Part shown: positions 52,214 to 60,940 of the stretch, piece after piece
Layout: each line of letters starts with the position of its first letter
Numbering within the stretch: the first letter of the stretch is position 1
Assembly: GCF_022846655.1 (NCBI RefSeq)
Contig: NZ_AP025667.1
Span: 1,587,001 to 1,651,000, forward strand
Direction of reading: 5' to 3'
Length of the DNA stretch: 64,000 nucleotides
From: Streptomyces seoulensis
Lineage (GTDB): Bacteria; Actinomycetota; Actinomycetes; Streptomycetales; Streptomycetaceae
Notes under the pieces: generated by a model
Database searches by the model: none
What the model saw: the letters and a program-made list of their open reading frames with translations, nothing else
Told to the model about the DNA's origin: nothing
Position numbers and translations under genes: made by a program

Positions 52214-55200
52214 GTGTCGAAGCCGCCCTTCACGCACCTGCACGTCCACACCCAGTACTCGCTGCTGGACGGTGCCGCGCGGCTCAAGGACATGTTCAAC
52301 GCCTGCAATGAGATGGGCATGACGCACATCGCCATGTCCGACCACGGCAACCTCCACGGGGCGTACGACTTCTTCCACACCGCGAAGAAGGCCGGAGTCA
52401 CCCCGATCATCGGGATCGAGGCGTATGTAGCCCCCGAGTCCCGGCGCAACAAGCGCAAGATCCAGTGGGGCCAGCCGCACCAGAAGCGGGACGACGTCTC
52501 CGGCTCCGGCGGTTACACCCACAAGACGATGTGGGCGGTGAACAAGACCGGCCTGCACAACATCTTCCGCCTCTCCTCCGACGCCTACGCCGAGGGCTGG
52601 CTGCAGAAGTGGCCCCGGATGGACAAGGAGACCATCTCCCAGTGGTCCGAGGGCATCGTCGCCTCCACCGGCTGCCCCTCCGGCGAGGTGCAGACCCGGC
52701 TGCGCCTCGGCCACTTCGACGAGGCCCTCAAGGCCGCCGCCGACTACCAGGACATCTTCGGCAAGGACCGGTACTTCCTGGAGCTGATGGACCACGGCAT
52801 CGACATCGAGCACCGGGTCCGCGACGGTCTGCTGGAGATCGGCAAGAAGCTCGGCATCCCCCCGCTGGTCACCAACGACTCGCACTACACCTACGCGCAC
52901 GAGGCGACCGCGCACGACGCCCTGCTCTGCATCCAGACCGGAAAGAACCTCTCCGACCCGGACCGCTTCCGGTTCGACGGCACCGGCTACTACCTGAAGT
53001 CCACGGACGAGATGTACGCCATCGACTCCTCGGACGCCTGGCAGGAGGGCTGCGCCAACACCCTCCTCGTGGCCGAGATGGTCGACACCACGGGCATGTT
53101 CGAGGCCAAGAACCTCATGCCCAAGTTCGACATCCCCGACGGGTACACCGAGGTCACCTGGTTCAAGGAGGAGGTCCGCCGGGGCATGGACCGCCGCTTC
53201 CCCGGCGGCGTCCCCGAGGACCGGCAGAAGCAGGCCGAGTACGAGATGGACGTCATCATCTCGATGGGCTTCCCCGGCTACTTCCTCGTCGTCGCCGACT
53301 TCATCATGTGGGCCAAGAACCAGGGCATCGCGGTCGGCCCCGGCCGAGGCTCCGCGGCCGGCTCGATCGTCGCCTACGCCATGGGCATCACCGACCTCGA
53401 CCCGCTCACGCACGGCCTGATCTTCGAGCGGTTCCTCAACCCCGAGCGCGTCTCCATGCCCGATGTCGACATCGACTTCGACGAGCGCAGGCGCGTCGAG
53501 GTGATCCGGTACGTGACCGAGAAGTACGGCGCCGACAAGGTCGCCATGATCGGCACCTACGGCAAGATCAAGGCCAAGAACGCGATCAAGGACTCCGCGC
53601 GCGTGCTGGGCTACCCGTACGCGATGGGCGACCGCCTCACCAAGGCGATGCCCGCCGACGTCCTCGGCAAGGGCATCGACCTCAACGGCATCACCGACCC
53701 CTCGCACCCGCGCTACGGCGAGGCCGGCGAGATCCGCGGGATGTACGAGAACGAGCCGGACGTGAAGAAGGTCATCGACACCGCCAAGGGCGTCGAGGGC
53801 CTGGTCCGGCAGATGGGCGTGCACGCTGCCGGCGTGATCATGTCCAGCGAGACCATCACCGAGCACGTGCCCGTCTGGGTCAGGCACACCGACGGCGTGA
53901 CCATCACCCAGTGGGACTACCCGAGCTGTGAGTCGCTCGGCCTGCTGAAGATGGACTTCCTCGGCCTGCGCAACCTGACGATCATGGACGACGCCGTCAA
54001 GATGGTGAAGTCCAACAAGGGGATCGACATCGATCTCCTGAGCCTCCCGCTCGACGACCCGAAGACCTTCGAACTGCTCCAGCGCGGCGACACCCTCGGC
54101 GTCTTCCAGTTCGACGGCGGACCCATGCGCTCCCTGCTGCGCCTGATGAAGCCGGACAACTTCGAAGACATCTCCGCCGTCTCGGCGCTCTACCGTCCGG
54201 GCCCGATGGGCATGGACTCGCACACGAACTACGCCCTGCGCAAGAACGGCCTGCAGGAGATCACGCCGATCCACAAGGAGCTGGAGGAGCCTCTCGAAGA
54301 GGTCCTCGCGGTCACCCACGGCCTGATCGTCTACCAGGAGCAGGTCCAGAAGGCCGCCCAGATCATCGCGGGCTACTCGCTCGGCGAGGCCGACATCCTC
54401 CGCCGCGTGATGGGCAAGAAGAAGCCCGAGGAACTGGCGAAGAACTTCGTCCTCTTCCAGAAGGGCGCCCGCGACAAGGGCTACACCGACGAGGCGATCC
54501 AGGCCCTGTGGGACGTGCTGGTCCCGTTCGCCGGATACGCCTTCAACAAGGCGCACTCCGCCGCGTACGGCCTGGTGTCCTACTGGACCGCCTATCTGAA
54601 GGCCAACTACCCGGCCGAGTACATGGCCGGTCTGCTGACCTCGGTCAAGGACGACAAGGACAAGTCGGCGGTCTACCTCAACGAGTGCCGCCGCATGGGC
54701 ATCAAGGTGCTCCCGCCGAACGTCAACGAGTCCGAGTCCAACTTCGCCGCCCAGGGCGACGACGTGATCCTCTTCGGCCTCTCCGCGGTGCGCAACGTCG
54801 GCACCAACGTGGTCGAGGCGATCATCCGGGGCCGCAAGACCAAGGGGAAGTACCTCTCCTTCCCGGACTACCTCGACAAGGTCGAGGCGGTCGCCTGCAA
54901 CAAGCGCACCACCGAGTCGCTGATCAAGGCCGGCGCCTTCGACTCGATGAACCACACCCGCAAGGGCCTGACCGCGCAGTACGAGCCGATGATCGACAAC
55001 GTGGTCGCGGTCAAGCGCAAGGAGGCCGAGGGACAGTTCGACCTCTTCGGCGGCATGGGCGAGGACGCCGGCGACGAACCCGGCTTCGGACTCGACGTCC
55101 AGTTCACCGACGAGGAGTGGGACAAGACCTACCTCCTCGCCCAGGAACGGGAGATGCTCGGTCTCTACGTCTCCGACCACCCGCTCTTCGGCCTGGAGCA

Positions 55201-55753
55201 CGTGCTCTCCGACAAGGCCGACGCGGGCATCTCCCAGCTCACCGGCGGCGAGCACTCCGACGGCGCCGTGGTGACCATCGGCGGCATCATCTCCGGCCTT
55301 CAGCGCAAGATGACCAAGCAGGGCAACGCCTGGGCCATCGCCACCGTCGAGGACCTCGCCGGCTCCATCGAGTGCATGTTCTTCCCGGCCACCTACCAGC
55401 TCGTCTCGACCCAACTGGTCGAGGACGCCGTGGTGTTCGTCAAGGGCCGGCTCGACAAGCGCGAGGACGTGCCCCGGCTCGTCGCCATGGAGCTCCAGGT
55501 GCCCGACCTGTCCAACGCGGGCACCAACGCCCCCGTCGTGCTCACCATCCCGGCGGTCCGGGTCACCCCGCCCATGATCAGCCGGCTCGGCGAGATCCTC
55601 ACCCACCACAAGGGCGACAGCGAGGTCCGCATCAAGCTCCAGGGCCCGCACAAGACCACCGTGCTGCGCCTGGACCGGCACCGGGTCAAGCCCGACCCCG
55701 CGCTCTACGGCGACCTGAAGGTCCTGCTCGGCCCGTCCTGCCTGACCGGCTGA
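52214..55753 (+). CDS. dnaE: DNA polymerase III alpha subunit DnaE
   Basis: The replicative DNA polymerase. 1179 residues: PHP domain at the N-terminus (FTHLHVHTQYSLLDGAARL, MSDHGNLHG), then the palm with the catalytic PDVDIDFDERRR near residue 416 and GRGSAAGSIVAYAMG near residue 377. Fingers and thumb contain QYPAGYAFNK-like VPFAGYAFNKAHSAAYG. The C-terminal OB domain (VVTIGGIISGLQRKMTKQGN) binds DNA. Length matches DnaE1. The longer error-prone DnaE2 features are not seen. GTG start. Confidence 0.98.
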   Translation: MSKPPFTHLHVHTQYSLLDGAARLKDMFNACNEMGMTHIAMSDHGNLHGAYDFFHTAKKAGVTPIIGIEAYVAPESRRNKRKIQWGQPHQKRDDVSGSGGYTHKTMWAVNKTGLHNIFRLSSDAYAEGWLQKWPRMDKETISQWSEGIVASTGCPSGEVQTRLRLGHFDEALKAAADYQDIFGKDRYFLELMDHGIDIEHRVRDGLLEIGKKLGIPPLVTNDSHYTYAHEATAHDALLCIQTGKNLSDPDRFRFDGTGYYLKSTDEMYAIDSSDAWQEGCANTLLVAEMVDTTGMFEAKNLMPKFDIPDGYTEVTWFKEEVRRGMDRRFPGGVPEDRQKQAEYEMDVIISMGFPGYFLVVADFIMWAKNQGIAVGPGRGSAAGSIVAYAMGITDLDPLTHGLIFERFLNPERVSMPDVDIDFDERRRVEVIRYVTEKYGADKVAMIGTYGKIKAKNAIKDSARVLGYPYAMGDRLTKAMPADVLGKGIDLNGITDPSHPRYGEAGEIRGMYENEPDVKKVIDTAKGVEGLVRQMGVHAAGVIMSSETITEHVPVWVRHTDGVTITQWDYPSCESLGLLKMDFLGLRNLTIMDDAVKMVKSNKGIDIDLLSLPLDDPKTFELLQRGDTLGVFQFDGGPMRSLLRLMKPDNFEDISAVSALYRPGPMGMDSHTNYALRKNGLQEITPIHKELEEPLEEVLAVTHGLIVYQEQVQKAAQIIAGYSLGEADILRRVMGKKKPEELAKNFVLFQKGARDKGYTDEAIQALWDVLVPFAGYAFNKAHSAAYGLVSYWTAYLKANYPAEYMAGLLTSVKDDKDKSAVYLNECRRMGIKVLPPNVNESESNFAAQGDDVILFGLSAVRNVGTNVVEAIIRGRKTKGKYLSFPDYLDKVEAVACNKRTTESLIKAGAFDSMNHTRKGLTAQYEPMIDNVVAVKRKEAEGQFDLFGGMGEDAGDEPGFGLDVQFTDEEWDKTYLLAQEREMLGLYVSDHPLFGLEHVLSDKADAGISQLTGGEHSDGAVVTIGGIISGLQRKMTKQGNAWAIATVEDLAGSIECMFFPATYQLVSTQLVEDAVVFVKGRLDKREDVPRLVAMELQVPDLSNAGTNAPVVLTIPAVRVTPPMISRLGEILTHHKGDSEVRIKLQGPHKTTVLRLDRHRVKPDPALYGDLKVLLGPSCLTG

Positions 55754-55782
55754 GCGGACCCGGCGGCGGAAAAGTACAGGCA

Positions 55783-55815
55783 GAAGGGGCGCACCCCGCG
55801 GCGGTGCGCCCCTTC
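55783..55815. terminator. Terminator between dnaE and the 56-aa gene
   Basis: Perfect 13-bp stem GAAGGGGCGCACC (55783-55795) with GGTGCGCCCCTTC (55803-55815). It lies 30 bases after dnaE and 50 bases past the stop of the convergent small gene, so it could serve both. Confidence 0.9.
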
Positions 55816-55865
55816 CTGCATGCTCATGCTGTGTGCTCGGGGGATCAAATGCCCTTTAGCAGCAC

Positions 55866-56036
55866 TCAGTTGTGGCCGAAGCGCTTGTTCTGCCGCTGCG
55901 CGTAGTCCTGCTGGCCGCCCGCGATCTGCGCGGTGGTCTCCTGCGCCTCGGTCTGCTCGCCCGCGCGCTGGGCCTGCTCGGCCTGGGACGAGCGGTTCTT
56001 CGGGCCGGTCTGCTTGCGGTTCTTGTTCTTGGCCAT
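55866..56036 (-). CDS. Small basic Gln/Asn-rich protein (56 aa)
   Basis: A short gene on the minus strand, starting MAKNKNRKQTGPKNRSSQAE and ending RQNKRFGHN. AGGAGG lies 9 bases before the ATG, and a TTGATG-N16-TAATTT promoter lies upstream (plus 56077-56104), so it is very likely real. The protein is hydrophilic, rich in Gln, Asn, Lys and Ala, and has no hydrophobic segment. It looks intrinsically disordered. I do not recognise a characterised family. The shared terminator with dnaE is downstream. Confidence 0.8.
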   Translation of the reverse strand: MAKNKNRKQTGPKNRSSQAEQAQRAGEQTEAQETTAQIAGGQQDYAQRQNKRFGHN

Positions 56037-56076
56037 GGGGATCTGCCTCCTGAAGGGGGTCTAGGGGCCAGGGCCG

Positions 56077-56104
56077 AAATTAGATTCACATACGCTGACA
56101 TCAA
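56077..56104 (-). promoter_or_regulatory. Promoter of the 56-aa gene
   Basis: On minus: TTGATG (plus 56099-56104), 16 bases, TAATTT (plus 56077-56082), within an AT-richer island. The leader is about 35 bases and includes TCAGGAGG. Confidence 0.6.
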
Positions 56105-56261
56105 GCGCATGTCGGATAATTACCGTGTGTGACAGGGGAGGTGGCGACGCCGGTCCCGGAAACGCCACGCCGAAGATCGAGTTCCGGCCGTTAACCCCCG
56201 CGCGGTCGGGCAGACTCGAAGGAACGCCGAAGCAATACCTCCCGGAAAGAGGGTGAGTCGC

Positions 56262-57479
56262 GTGGACCGTTGCATCGTCCTGGTGGACGCCGGGTATCTG
56301 CTGGGAGCCGCCGCGAGCCTCCTCGCCGGTGAGCCCTCGCGGTCCCGGATCATCGTCGACCACACCGCGCTCATCCAGGCGCTCCGTGAACGCGCCGAGT
56401 CCGAGACCGGCCGCCCGCTGCTGCGCATCTACTGGTTCGACGGCGCCCCCGACCGGGTCCCCCAGCCGGAGCACCGCAGACTGCGCGTGATGCCCCGTGT
56501 CACCGTCCGCCTGGGCGCCCTGACCAGAAGCGACGGACGCTGGGCGCAGAAGGGCGTGGACGCGGCCATGCACGCCGAGCTGACCGAGCTGGCCCGCAAC
56601 CGCGCCTGCTCCGACATCGTCCTCGTCACCGGCGACGGTGACCTGCTGCCCGGCATGATGGCCGCCAAGGAGCACGGTGTCGCCGTCCACCTGTGGGCCG
56701 TCCAGGCCGCCGACGGCGACTACAACCAGTCCGAGGACCTGGTCGCCGAGGCCGACGAACGGCGCGTGCTCGACCGCGCCTGGATCATCAAGGCGGTCCG
56801 CGCCAAGGAACTGACCGGCGTCTGCGCCCCGCCGCCGGCACCCCGTCCCGAGATCGCCGCGATCCTCTCCGCCCCGCTGCCCGAGTCCGCGCCCTCCGGC
56901 GCCGAGCGCGCCGCCGAGGAGGACACCCGCCGGCCGCCCGCCGCCTCCGAGAACGGCAACCAGGACCGGGCGGCCGTCCACAAGGGCGTCCCCACCCCCA
57001 AGGACCTGGCCGCGCTGCGCGCCCCCGGCGCCCCGCCGCCCGCGGCCGCCCCGGCGAACGCCACCCTGCGCTGGTCCTCCGACAAGGGCTGGGTGGACCG
57101 GCCGGGCACCGCCGCCGAGCCGCCGGAGGCCGCCTCCATGCCGACGCTCGCCCAGCTCACCACCGCCGAGCAGCGCTGGGCCGACCGCGAGGAGGACATC
57201 ACCACGGTCGGCGGCGACCCCTACGAGGTCGGCCAGGTGTTCGCCCGCCGCTGGATGTCCCGGCTCGGCGACCAGGGCCACCTGCAGCGGCTGTCCGCGA
57301 TGTACCCCCGCATCCCGCACCGCATCGACGGCGAGCTGCTGCGCTACGCGGCCCGCTTCGGCCTGCTCGCCCACAAGGACGACCAGATCGACGAACACGA
57401 CCGTTACGCCATCCGGGCAGGGTTCTGGCGGGAGTTCGACGTCCCGGCCGCGGCGGAGAGCGCCTCCGCGGGGGAGTGA
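56262..57479 (+). CDS. NYN-domain protein (PIN-like RNase fold)
   Basis: A 405-residue protein. The N-terminal NYN domain (about 1-170) has acidic residues in IVLVDAGYLLGAA, YWFDGAP, QKGVDAAMHAELTELA and VLVTGDGDLLPGMMAAKEHG, as in PIN-like nucleases. A Pro/Ala-rich linker follows, then a conserved C-terminal helical domain (DPYEVGQVFARRWMSRLGDQ, HRIDGELLRYAARFG). Likely a metal-dependent RNase, by fold only. I use GTG 56262, with GAAAGAGGG at better distance than for GTG 56253. Confidence 0.87.
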   Translation: MDRCIVLVDAGYLLGAAASLLAGEPSRSRIIVDHTALIQALRERAESETGRPLLRIYWFDGAPDRVPQPEHRRLRVMPRVTVRLGALTRSDGRWAQKGVDAAMHAELTELARNRACSDIVLVTGDGDLLPGMMAAKEHGVAVHLWAVQAADGDYNQSEDLVAEADERRVLDRAWIIKAVRAKELTGVCAPPPAPRPEIAAILSAPLPESAPSGAERAAEEDTRRPPAASENGNQDRAAVHKGVPTPKDLAALRAPGAPPPAAAPANATLRWSSDKGWVDRPGTAAEPPEAASMPTLAQLTTAEQRWADREEDITTVGGDPYEVGQVFARRWMSRLGDQGHLQRLSAMYPRIPHRIDGELLRYAARFGLLAHKDDQIDEHDRYAIRAGFWREFDVPAAAESASAGE

Positions 57480-57558
57480 ACGGGCCCTGACCGGCGCAGG
57501 CCGAGATGAGGTGACCCAAAGGCGAGTAAAGGGTCCGCACCGCGTAGTCTCGTCCCTT

Positions 57559-58572
57559 GTGACCATGCGCGCGGGACAGCCACTCCGGTACGACGACGTC
57601 GTACGCGTGCGCGCTCTCACCAAGACCTATCCGCCCGTCAAAGGGCGCCGCGGGGTGCCCGGCGCGCCCGAGGTACGGGCCACCGACCAGGTGACGCTGG
57701 ACGTGCGCCAGGGCGAGATATTCGGGCTGCTCGGCCCGAACGGCGCGGGCAAGTCCACCCTGGTCCGCCAGCTCACCGGGCTGCTGCGCCCCGACTCCGG
57801 CAGCGTCGAGATCCTCGGCCACGACATCGTGCGCCACCCCGAGCGGGCCGCCCGCATCCTCGCCTACCTCGGCCAGGAGTCCTCCGCGCTCGACGAGCTG
57901 ACGGTCGCCCTCGCCGCCGAGACCACCGGCCGGCTGCGCGGCCTGGAGGCGCGCGCCGCGCGCGCCGAACGCGACGCCGTGCTGGACGAGCTGGGGCTCG
58001 CCCCGCTCGCCGGACGCCCCCTGAAGAAGCTGTCCGGCGGCCAGCGGCGGCTCGCCTGCCTCGCCGCCGCGCTCGTCGGCGAGCGCCCGCTGCTGGTGCT
58101 GGACGAGCCGACCACCGGCATGGACCCGGTGGCCCGGCGCGCGGTCTGGGCGGCCGTCGACCGGCGCCGCGCCGAGCACGGCGCGACCGTGCTGCTGGTC
58201 ACCCACAACGTCATCGAGGCCGAGACCGTCCTGGACCGGGTCGCCGTGCTCGACCAGGGCCGGGTGATCGCCTGCGACACCCCGGCCGGGCTCAAGGAGC
58301 GCGTCTCCGGCGAGGTCCGGGTCGAGCTGGTGTGGCGGGAGGGGGCACCGCTGGAGGTGCCCGAGGTCGCCGTCCTGCGCGAGCGGGCCGTGGAGGCCGG
58401 GCGCCGCTGGACGCTCCGGCTCGCCCCCGAGGAGGCGCGGGCCGCCGTCGCCACCGTCACCGGCGGGGCCGCCTTCGCCGCGCTGGACGACTTCACCCTC
58501 GCCACGCCCAGCCTGGAGGACGTCTACCTCGCCCTCGGCGGAGCGGCCCGGCAGGGGCTGGTGAAGGCGTGA
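57559..58572 (+). CDS. ABC transporter ATP-binding protein (drug-export type)
   Basis: A 337-residue ATPase of the ABC-2 export type with intact motifs: Walker A LLGPNGAGKSTLVRQL near residue 62, signature LSGGQRRLACLA, Walker B LLVLDEPTTGMDP and the H-loop LLVTHN. The C-terminal 90 residues are the extra domain of DrrA/CcmA-like proteins. A -10-like TAGTCT lies 8 bases before GTG 57559, suggesting a leaderless mRNA; ATG 57565 is an alternative. It works with the permease at 58649. Substrate unknown. Confidence 0.93.
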   Translation: MTMRAGQPLRYDDVVRVRALTKTYPPVKGRRGVPGAPEVRATDQVTLDVRQGEIFGLLGPNGAGKSTLVRQLTGLLRPDSGSVEILGHDIVRHPERAARILAYLGQESSALDELTVALAAETTGRLRGLEARAARAERDAVLDELGLAPLAGRPLKKLSGGQRRLACLAAALVGERPLLVLDEPTTGMDPVARRAVWAAVDRRRAEHGATVLLVTHNVIEAETVLDRVAVLDQGRVIACDTPAGLKERVSGEVRVELVWREGAPLEVPEVAVLRERAVEAGRRWTLRLAPEEARAAVATVTGGAAFAALDDFTLATPSLEDVYLALGGAARQGLVKA

Positions 58573-58648
58573 GCACGGACCTCGTCGCATCCGTACGGTC
58601 CCCGTGGGACGGTGGTTCCGCCGCCGTCGGGAAGAGGAGCAGCGCGTC

Positions 58649-59470
58649 GTGAGTGTCGTACCCGCCGAGGTCCTGCCGAGCGGCGCCCGCAGCGGGCCGG
58701 GGCAGGTGCGGCGCGCGGCCGAGCTGGGCCCGCCCGTGCGGCTGTGGCCCTCGCTGGCCGCCGTCTACCGCGCCCAGTTGTCGCGGGCCCGCGTGGCGCG
58801 CATCCCGCTGCTGTTCGTGGCGACGTTCCAGTCGGTCGGCATCGCCGTGATGATGCGGGGCGTCGTGGACAGCGGGCCCGAGGCGCAGGCGGTGGTCGCC
58901 GGTTCGTCCGTGCTGGTCGTCGCCTACGTGGCGCTGAACCTGCTCTCGCAGTACTTCGGCCAGTTGCGCGCCAGCGGCGGCCTCGACCACTACGCCACGC
59001 TGCCCGTGCCGCCCGCGGCCGTCGTGCTGGGCGCGGCGGCCGCGTACGCCTCCTTCACCGTGCCGGGGACGCTGGTGACCGCCGTCGTCGGCTGCGTGCT
59101 GTTCGGGCTGCCGCTGTCCAACCTCTGGGTGCTGCTGGCGGTGATCCCGCTGGCCGGAGCCGCGCTGTCCGGGCTCGGCGCCGCCTGCGGACTGCTCGCG
59201 CCGCGCCCCGAACTCGCCACCCTGCTGGGCCAGCTGGGCATGTCGGCGGCGCTGCTGCTGGGCGTGCTGCCGGCCGACCGGATGCCCGGCATCGTGCTGC
59301 TCGCCCGGGACCTGCTGCCCTCGACCTACGGCGTGGAGGCGTACGCGCGCACCTTCGGCCCCGACCCCGACTGGGCGGCGGTCCTCGCTGACCTGGGGGT
59401 GTGCGCGGGTGTCGGGGTGATCTCGCTGGCGGTGGCGACCCGTGCGTACCGCCGGGCCGCCGTCCGGTGA
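58649..59470 (+). CDS. ABC-2 type transporter permease
   Basis: A 273-residue permease with six hydrophobic helices, including AVVAGSSVLVVAYVALNLLS and LLAVIPLAGAALSGLGAACG, and a typical ABC-2 layout (VRLWPSLAAVYRAQLSRARV, then LLPSTYGVEAYARTFG). It pairs with the ATPase that ends 76 bases upstream, together forming an exporter. GTG 58649 with GAAGAGGAG about 10 bases upstream; GTG 58604 is an alternative. Confidence 0.88.
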   Translation: MSVVPAEVLPSGARSGPGQVRRAAELGPPVRLWPSLAAVYRAQLSRARVARIPLLFVATFQSVGIAVMMRGVVDSGPEAQAVVAGSSVLVVAYVALNLLSQYFGQLRASGGLDHYATLPVPPAAVVLGAAAAYASFTVPGTLVTAVVGCVLFGLPLSNLWVLLAVIPLAGAALSGLGAACGLLAPRPELATLLGQLGMSAALLLGVLPADRMPGIVLLARDLLPSTYGVEAYARTFGPDPDWAAVLADLGVCAGVGVISLAVATRAYRRAAVR

Positions 59471-59504
59471 CGCGGCGCGCGGCGCGACCTGGCACGATGT
59501 CAGA

Positions 59505-60188
59505 GTGACCGCACCGCTGACTCCGCCACCGCCGCCGCACGACGACTTCGCGCATCAGCTCGGGCAGGCCCCCTCGGGCGGAACGCCGGTCGCGGACCCG
59601 TACGAACAGGACGGCCCCGGTATGAAGACAGAAGTGCGCGAAGCCGTCGTCGTGGCGGTGGCGGTGGCGCTCTCCGGGGTGCTGCTCGGGCTGCTGTGGT
59701 GGTGGCTGGCCCCGCATGTGCCGCTCGTCGGCGAGGAGACCGACCGCAGTTGGGTGGTCTACCTCAAGGACACCGAGGGCGAGCAGGCGGCCGGGGTCGA
59801 CGGCACCTTCGCCCTGCTGGGCCTGGCCTTCGGCCTGATCAGCGCGGTGCTGGTGTTCCTGCTGCGGCGGCGCGGGGGCGTGCCGCTGGTGGTGGGCCTC
59901 GGCGTCGGCGGGCTGCTCGGCTCGCTGCTGGCCTGGCGGCTCGGGGTCTGGCTCGGCCCGGACTCGGACGTCATCGCGCACGCCAAGGCGGTCGGCGCGG
60001 GCGTCACCTTCCCCGCCCCGCTCCGGCTCGGGGCCAAGGGCGCGCTGCTGGCCTGGCCGCTGGGCGCGCTCCTGGTCCATCTGGGACTGACGGCACTGTT
60101 CGGACCGCGCGACCCCGACCCGTACGACCAGGGTCCGTACGGGCACGAACCGCACGTGCAGGGCCCCTTCGGGACGCCTCCAGCCTAG
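59505..60188 (+). CDS. Hypothetical membrane protein (DUF2567-like)
   Basis: A 227-residue protein. The first 55 residues are hydrophilic and Pro-rich. Four hydrophobic helices follow: [60 protein letters not shown] and LLAWPLGALLVHLGLTALFG. The order resembles an actinobacterial family of short membrane proteins of unknown role. CACGAT lies 6 bases before GTG 59505, so it may be leaderless. Its TAG stop lies in the CTAG at the left end of a small mobile element. Confidence 0.75.
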   Translation: MTAPLTPPPPPHDDFAHQLGQAPSGGTPVADPYEQDGPGMKTEVREAVVVAVAVALSGVLLGLLWWWLAPHVPLVGEETDRSWVVYLKDTEGEQAAGVDGTFALLGLAFGLISAVLVFLLRRRGGVPLVVGLGVGGLLGSLLAWRLGVWLGPDSDVIAHAKAVGAGVTFPAPLRLGAKGALLAWPLGALLVHLGLTALFGPRDPDPYDQGPYGHEPHVQGPFGTPPA

Positions 60189-60407
60189 GGCCTGTCTTCC
60201 GGATCTTGCCGCGGTCGCGGGGTCTGGCACGCACATCTGCGGCGTTGTCGTCACTCTCCCCCAAGCTCTCGTCTCCGCTCGAGCAGGGGGGACCCCCACC
60301 GCTCCGCGTCGACTCCCTCCTCCGCCTTGCAGCTGCACGCACCAGACCCCGCTCGGGTCGGCCGGAAGGCGCCGTGGGTCCGAGTCGGCCTGATCCGGAA
60401 GAAAGGC
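60189..60407. mobile_element. Small non-autonomous foldback element (MITE-like) with CTAG flanks
   Basis: A 219-base insert between two CTAG copies (60185-60188 and 60408-60411). Near-perfect 17-bp terminal inverted repeats are GGCCTGTCTTCCGGATC (60189-60205) and GATCCGGAAGAAAGGCC (60392-60408), with one mismatch. Internal arms GCGGGGTCTGG (60217-60227) and CCAGACCCCGC (60342-60352) give a foldback shape. The middle resembles the CCCCCAAGCTCTCG / CTCGAGCAGGGGGGA block found in many Streptomyces intergenic repeats. It carries no ORF. CTAG targets fit IS5-group-type elements (YTAR), but the family assignment is inference. Confidence 0.75.
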
Positions 60408-60917
60408 CTAGGCGCGGCCGACGGGGGCCAGTACGGCCTTCGTCAGGGTGGCCAGATCGGCGGGGGCGAGTTCGACCTCCAGGCCGCGCCGGCCCGCCGA
60501 GACACAGATCGTGGGGTGCGCCCCGGCCGACTCGTCCAGCACCGTGGGGAGCTTCTTGCGCTGCCCCAGCGGGGAGATGCCTCCGCGCACGTAGCCGGTG
60601 GTGCGCTCGGCGAGCGCCGGGTCGGCCATCGCCGCCCGCTTGCCGCCGACGGCCGCGGCCAGCGCCTTGAGGTCCAGCGTCCCGGAGACCGGGACGACCG
60701 CCACCGTCAGGGTGCCGTCCACGTCGGCCACCAGCGTCTTGAAGACGCGGTCGGGGGAGACGCCCATCGCCTCGGCCGCCTCCTCGCCGAAGGAGGGGTG
60801 GGCGGGGTCGTGCTCGTAGGAGTGGACCGTGTGGGCCACACCCGCCGCGGTGAGGGCCACCGTGGCGGGCGTGCCGCCCGCTCCTGACGTCTGCTGCTTC
60901 TTGGACTTCTTCGCCAT
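60408..60917 (-). CDS. ybaK: YbaK/EbsC aminoacyl-tRNA deacylase
   Basis: A 169-residue member of the YbaK/ProX family that removes Cys from mischarged Cys-tRNA-Pro. The active-site region FKTLVADVDGTLTVAVVPVS contains the conserved Lys near residue 60. YVRGGISPLGQRKKLPTVLD is the family signature near residue 108, and SAGRRGLEVELAPADLATLT closes the fold. The N-terminus is Lys-rich. ATG 60917. Its TAG stop is supplied by the CTAG at the edge of the mobile element. Confidence 0.93.
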   Translation of the reverse strand: MAKKSKKQQTSGAGGTPATVALTAAGVAHTVHSYEHDPAHPSFGEEAAEAMGVSPDRVFKTLVADVDGTLTVAVVPVSGTLDLKALAAAVGGKRAAMADPALAERTTGYVRGGISPLGQRKKLPTVLDESAGAHPTICVSAGRRGLEVELAPADLATLTKAVLAPVGRA

Positions 60918-60940
60918 CGCGGGTGTCGGCCTCGGTTCCC

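Noticed and set aside
51896..55681. 1261-codon open frame opposite dnaE
   Set aside because: Shadow of dnaE codon bias; composition is unlike a protein and the dnaE frame is certain.
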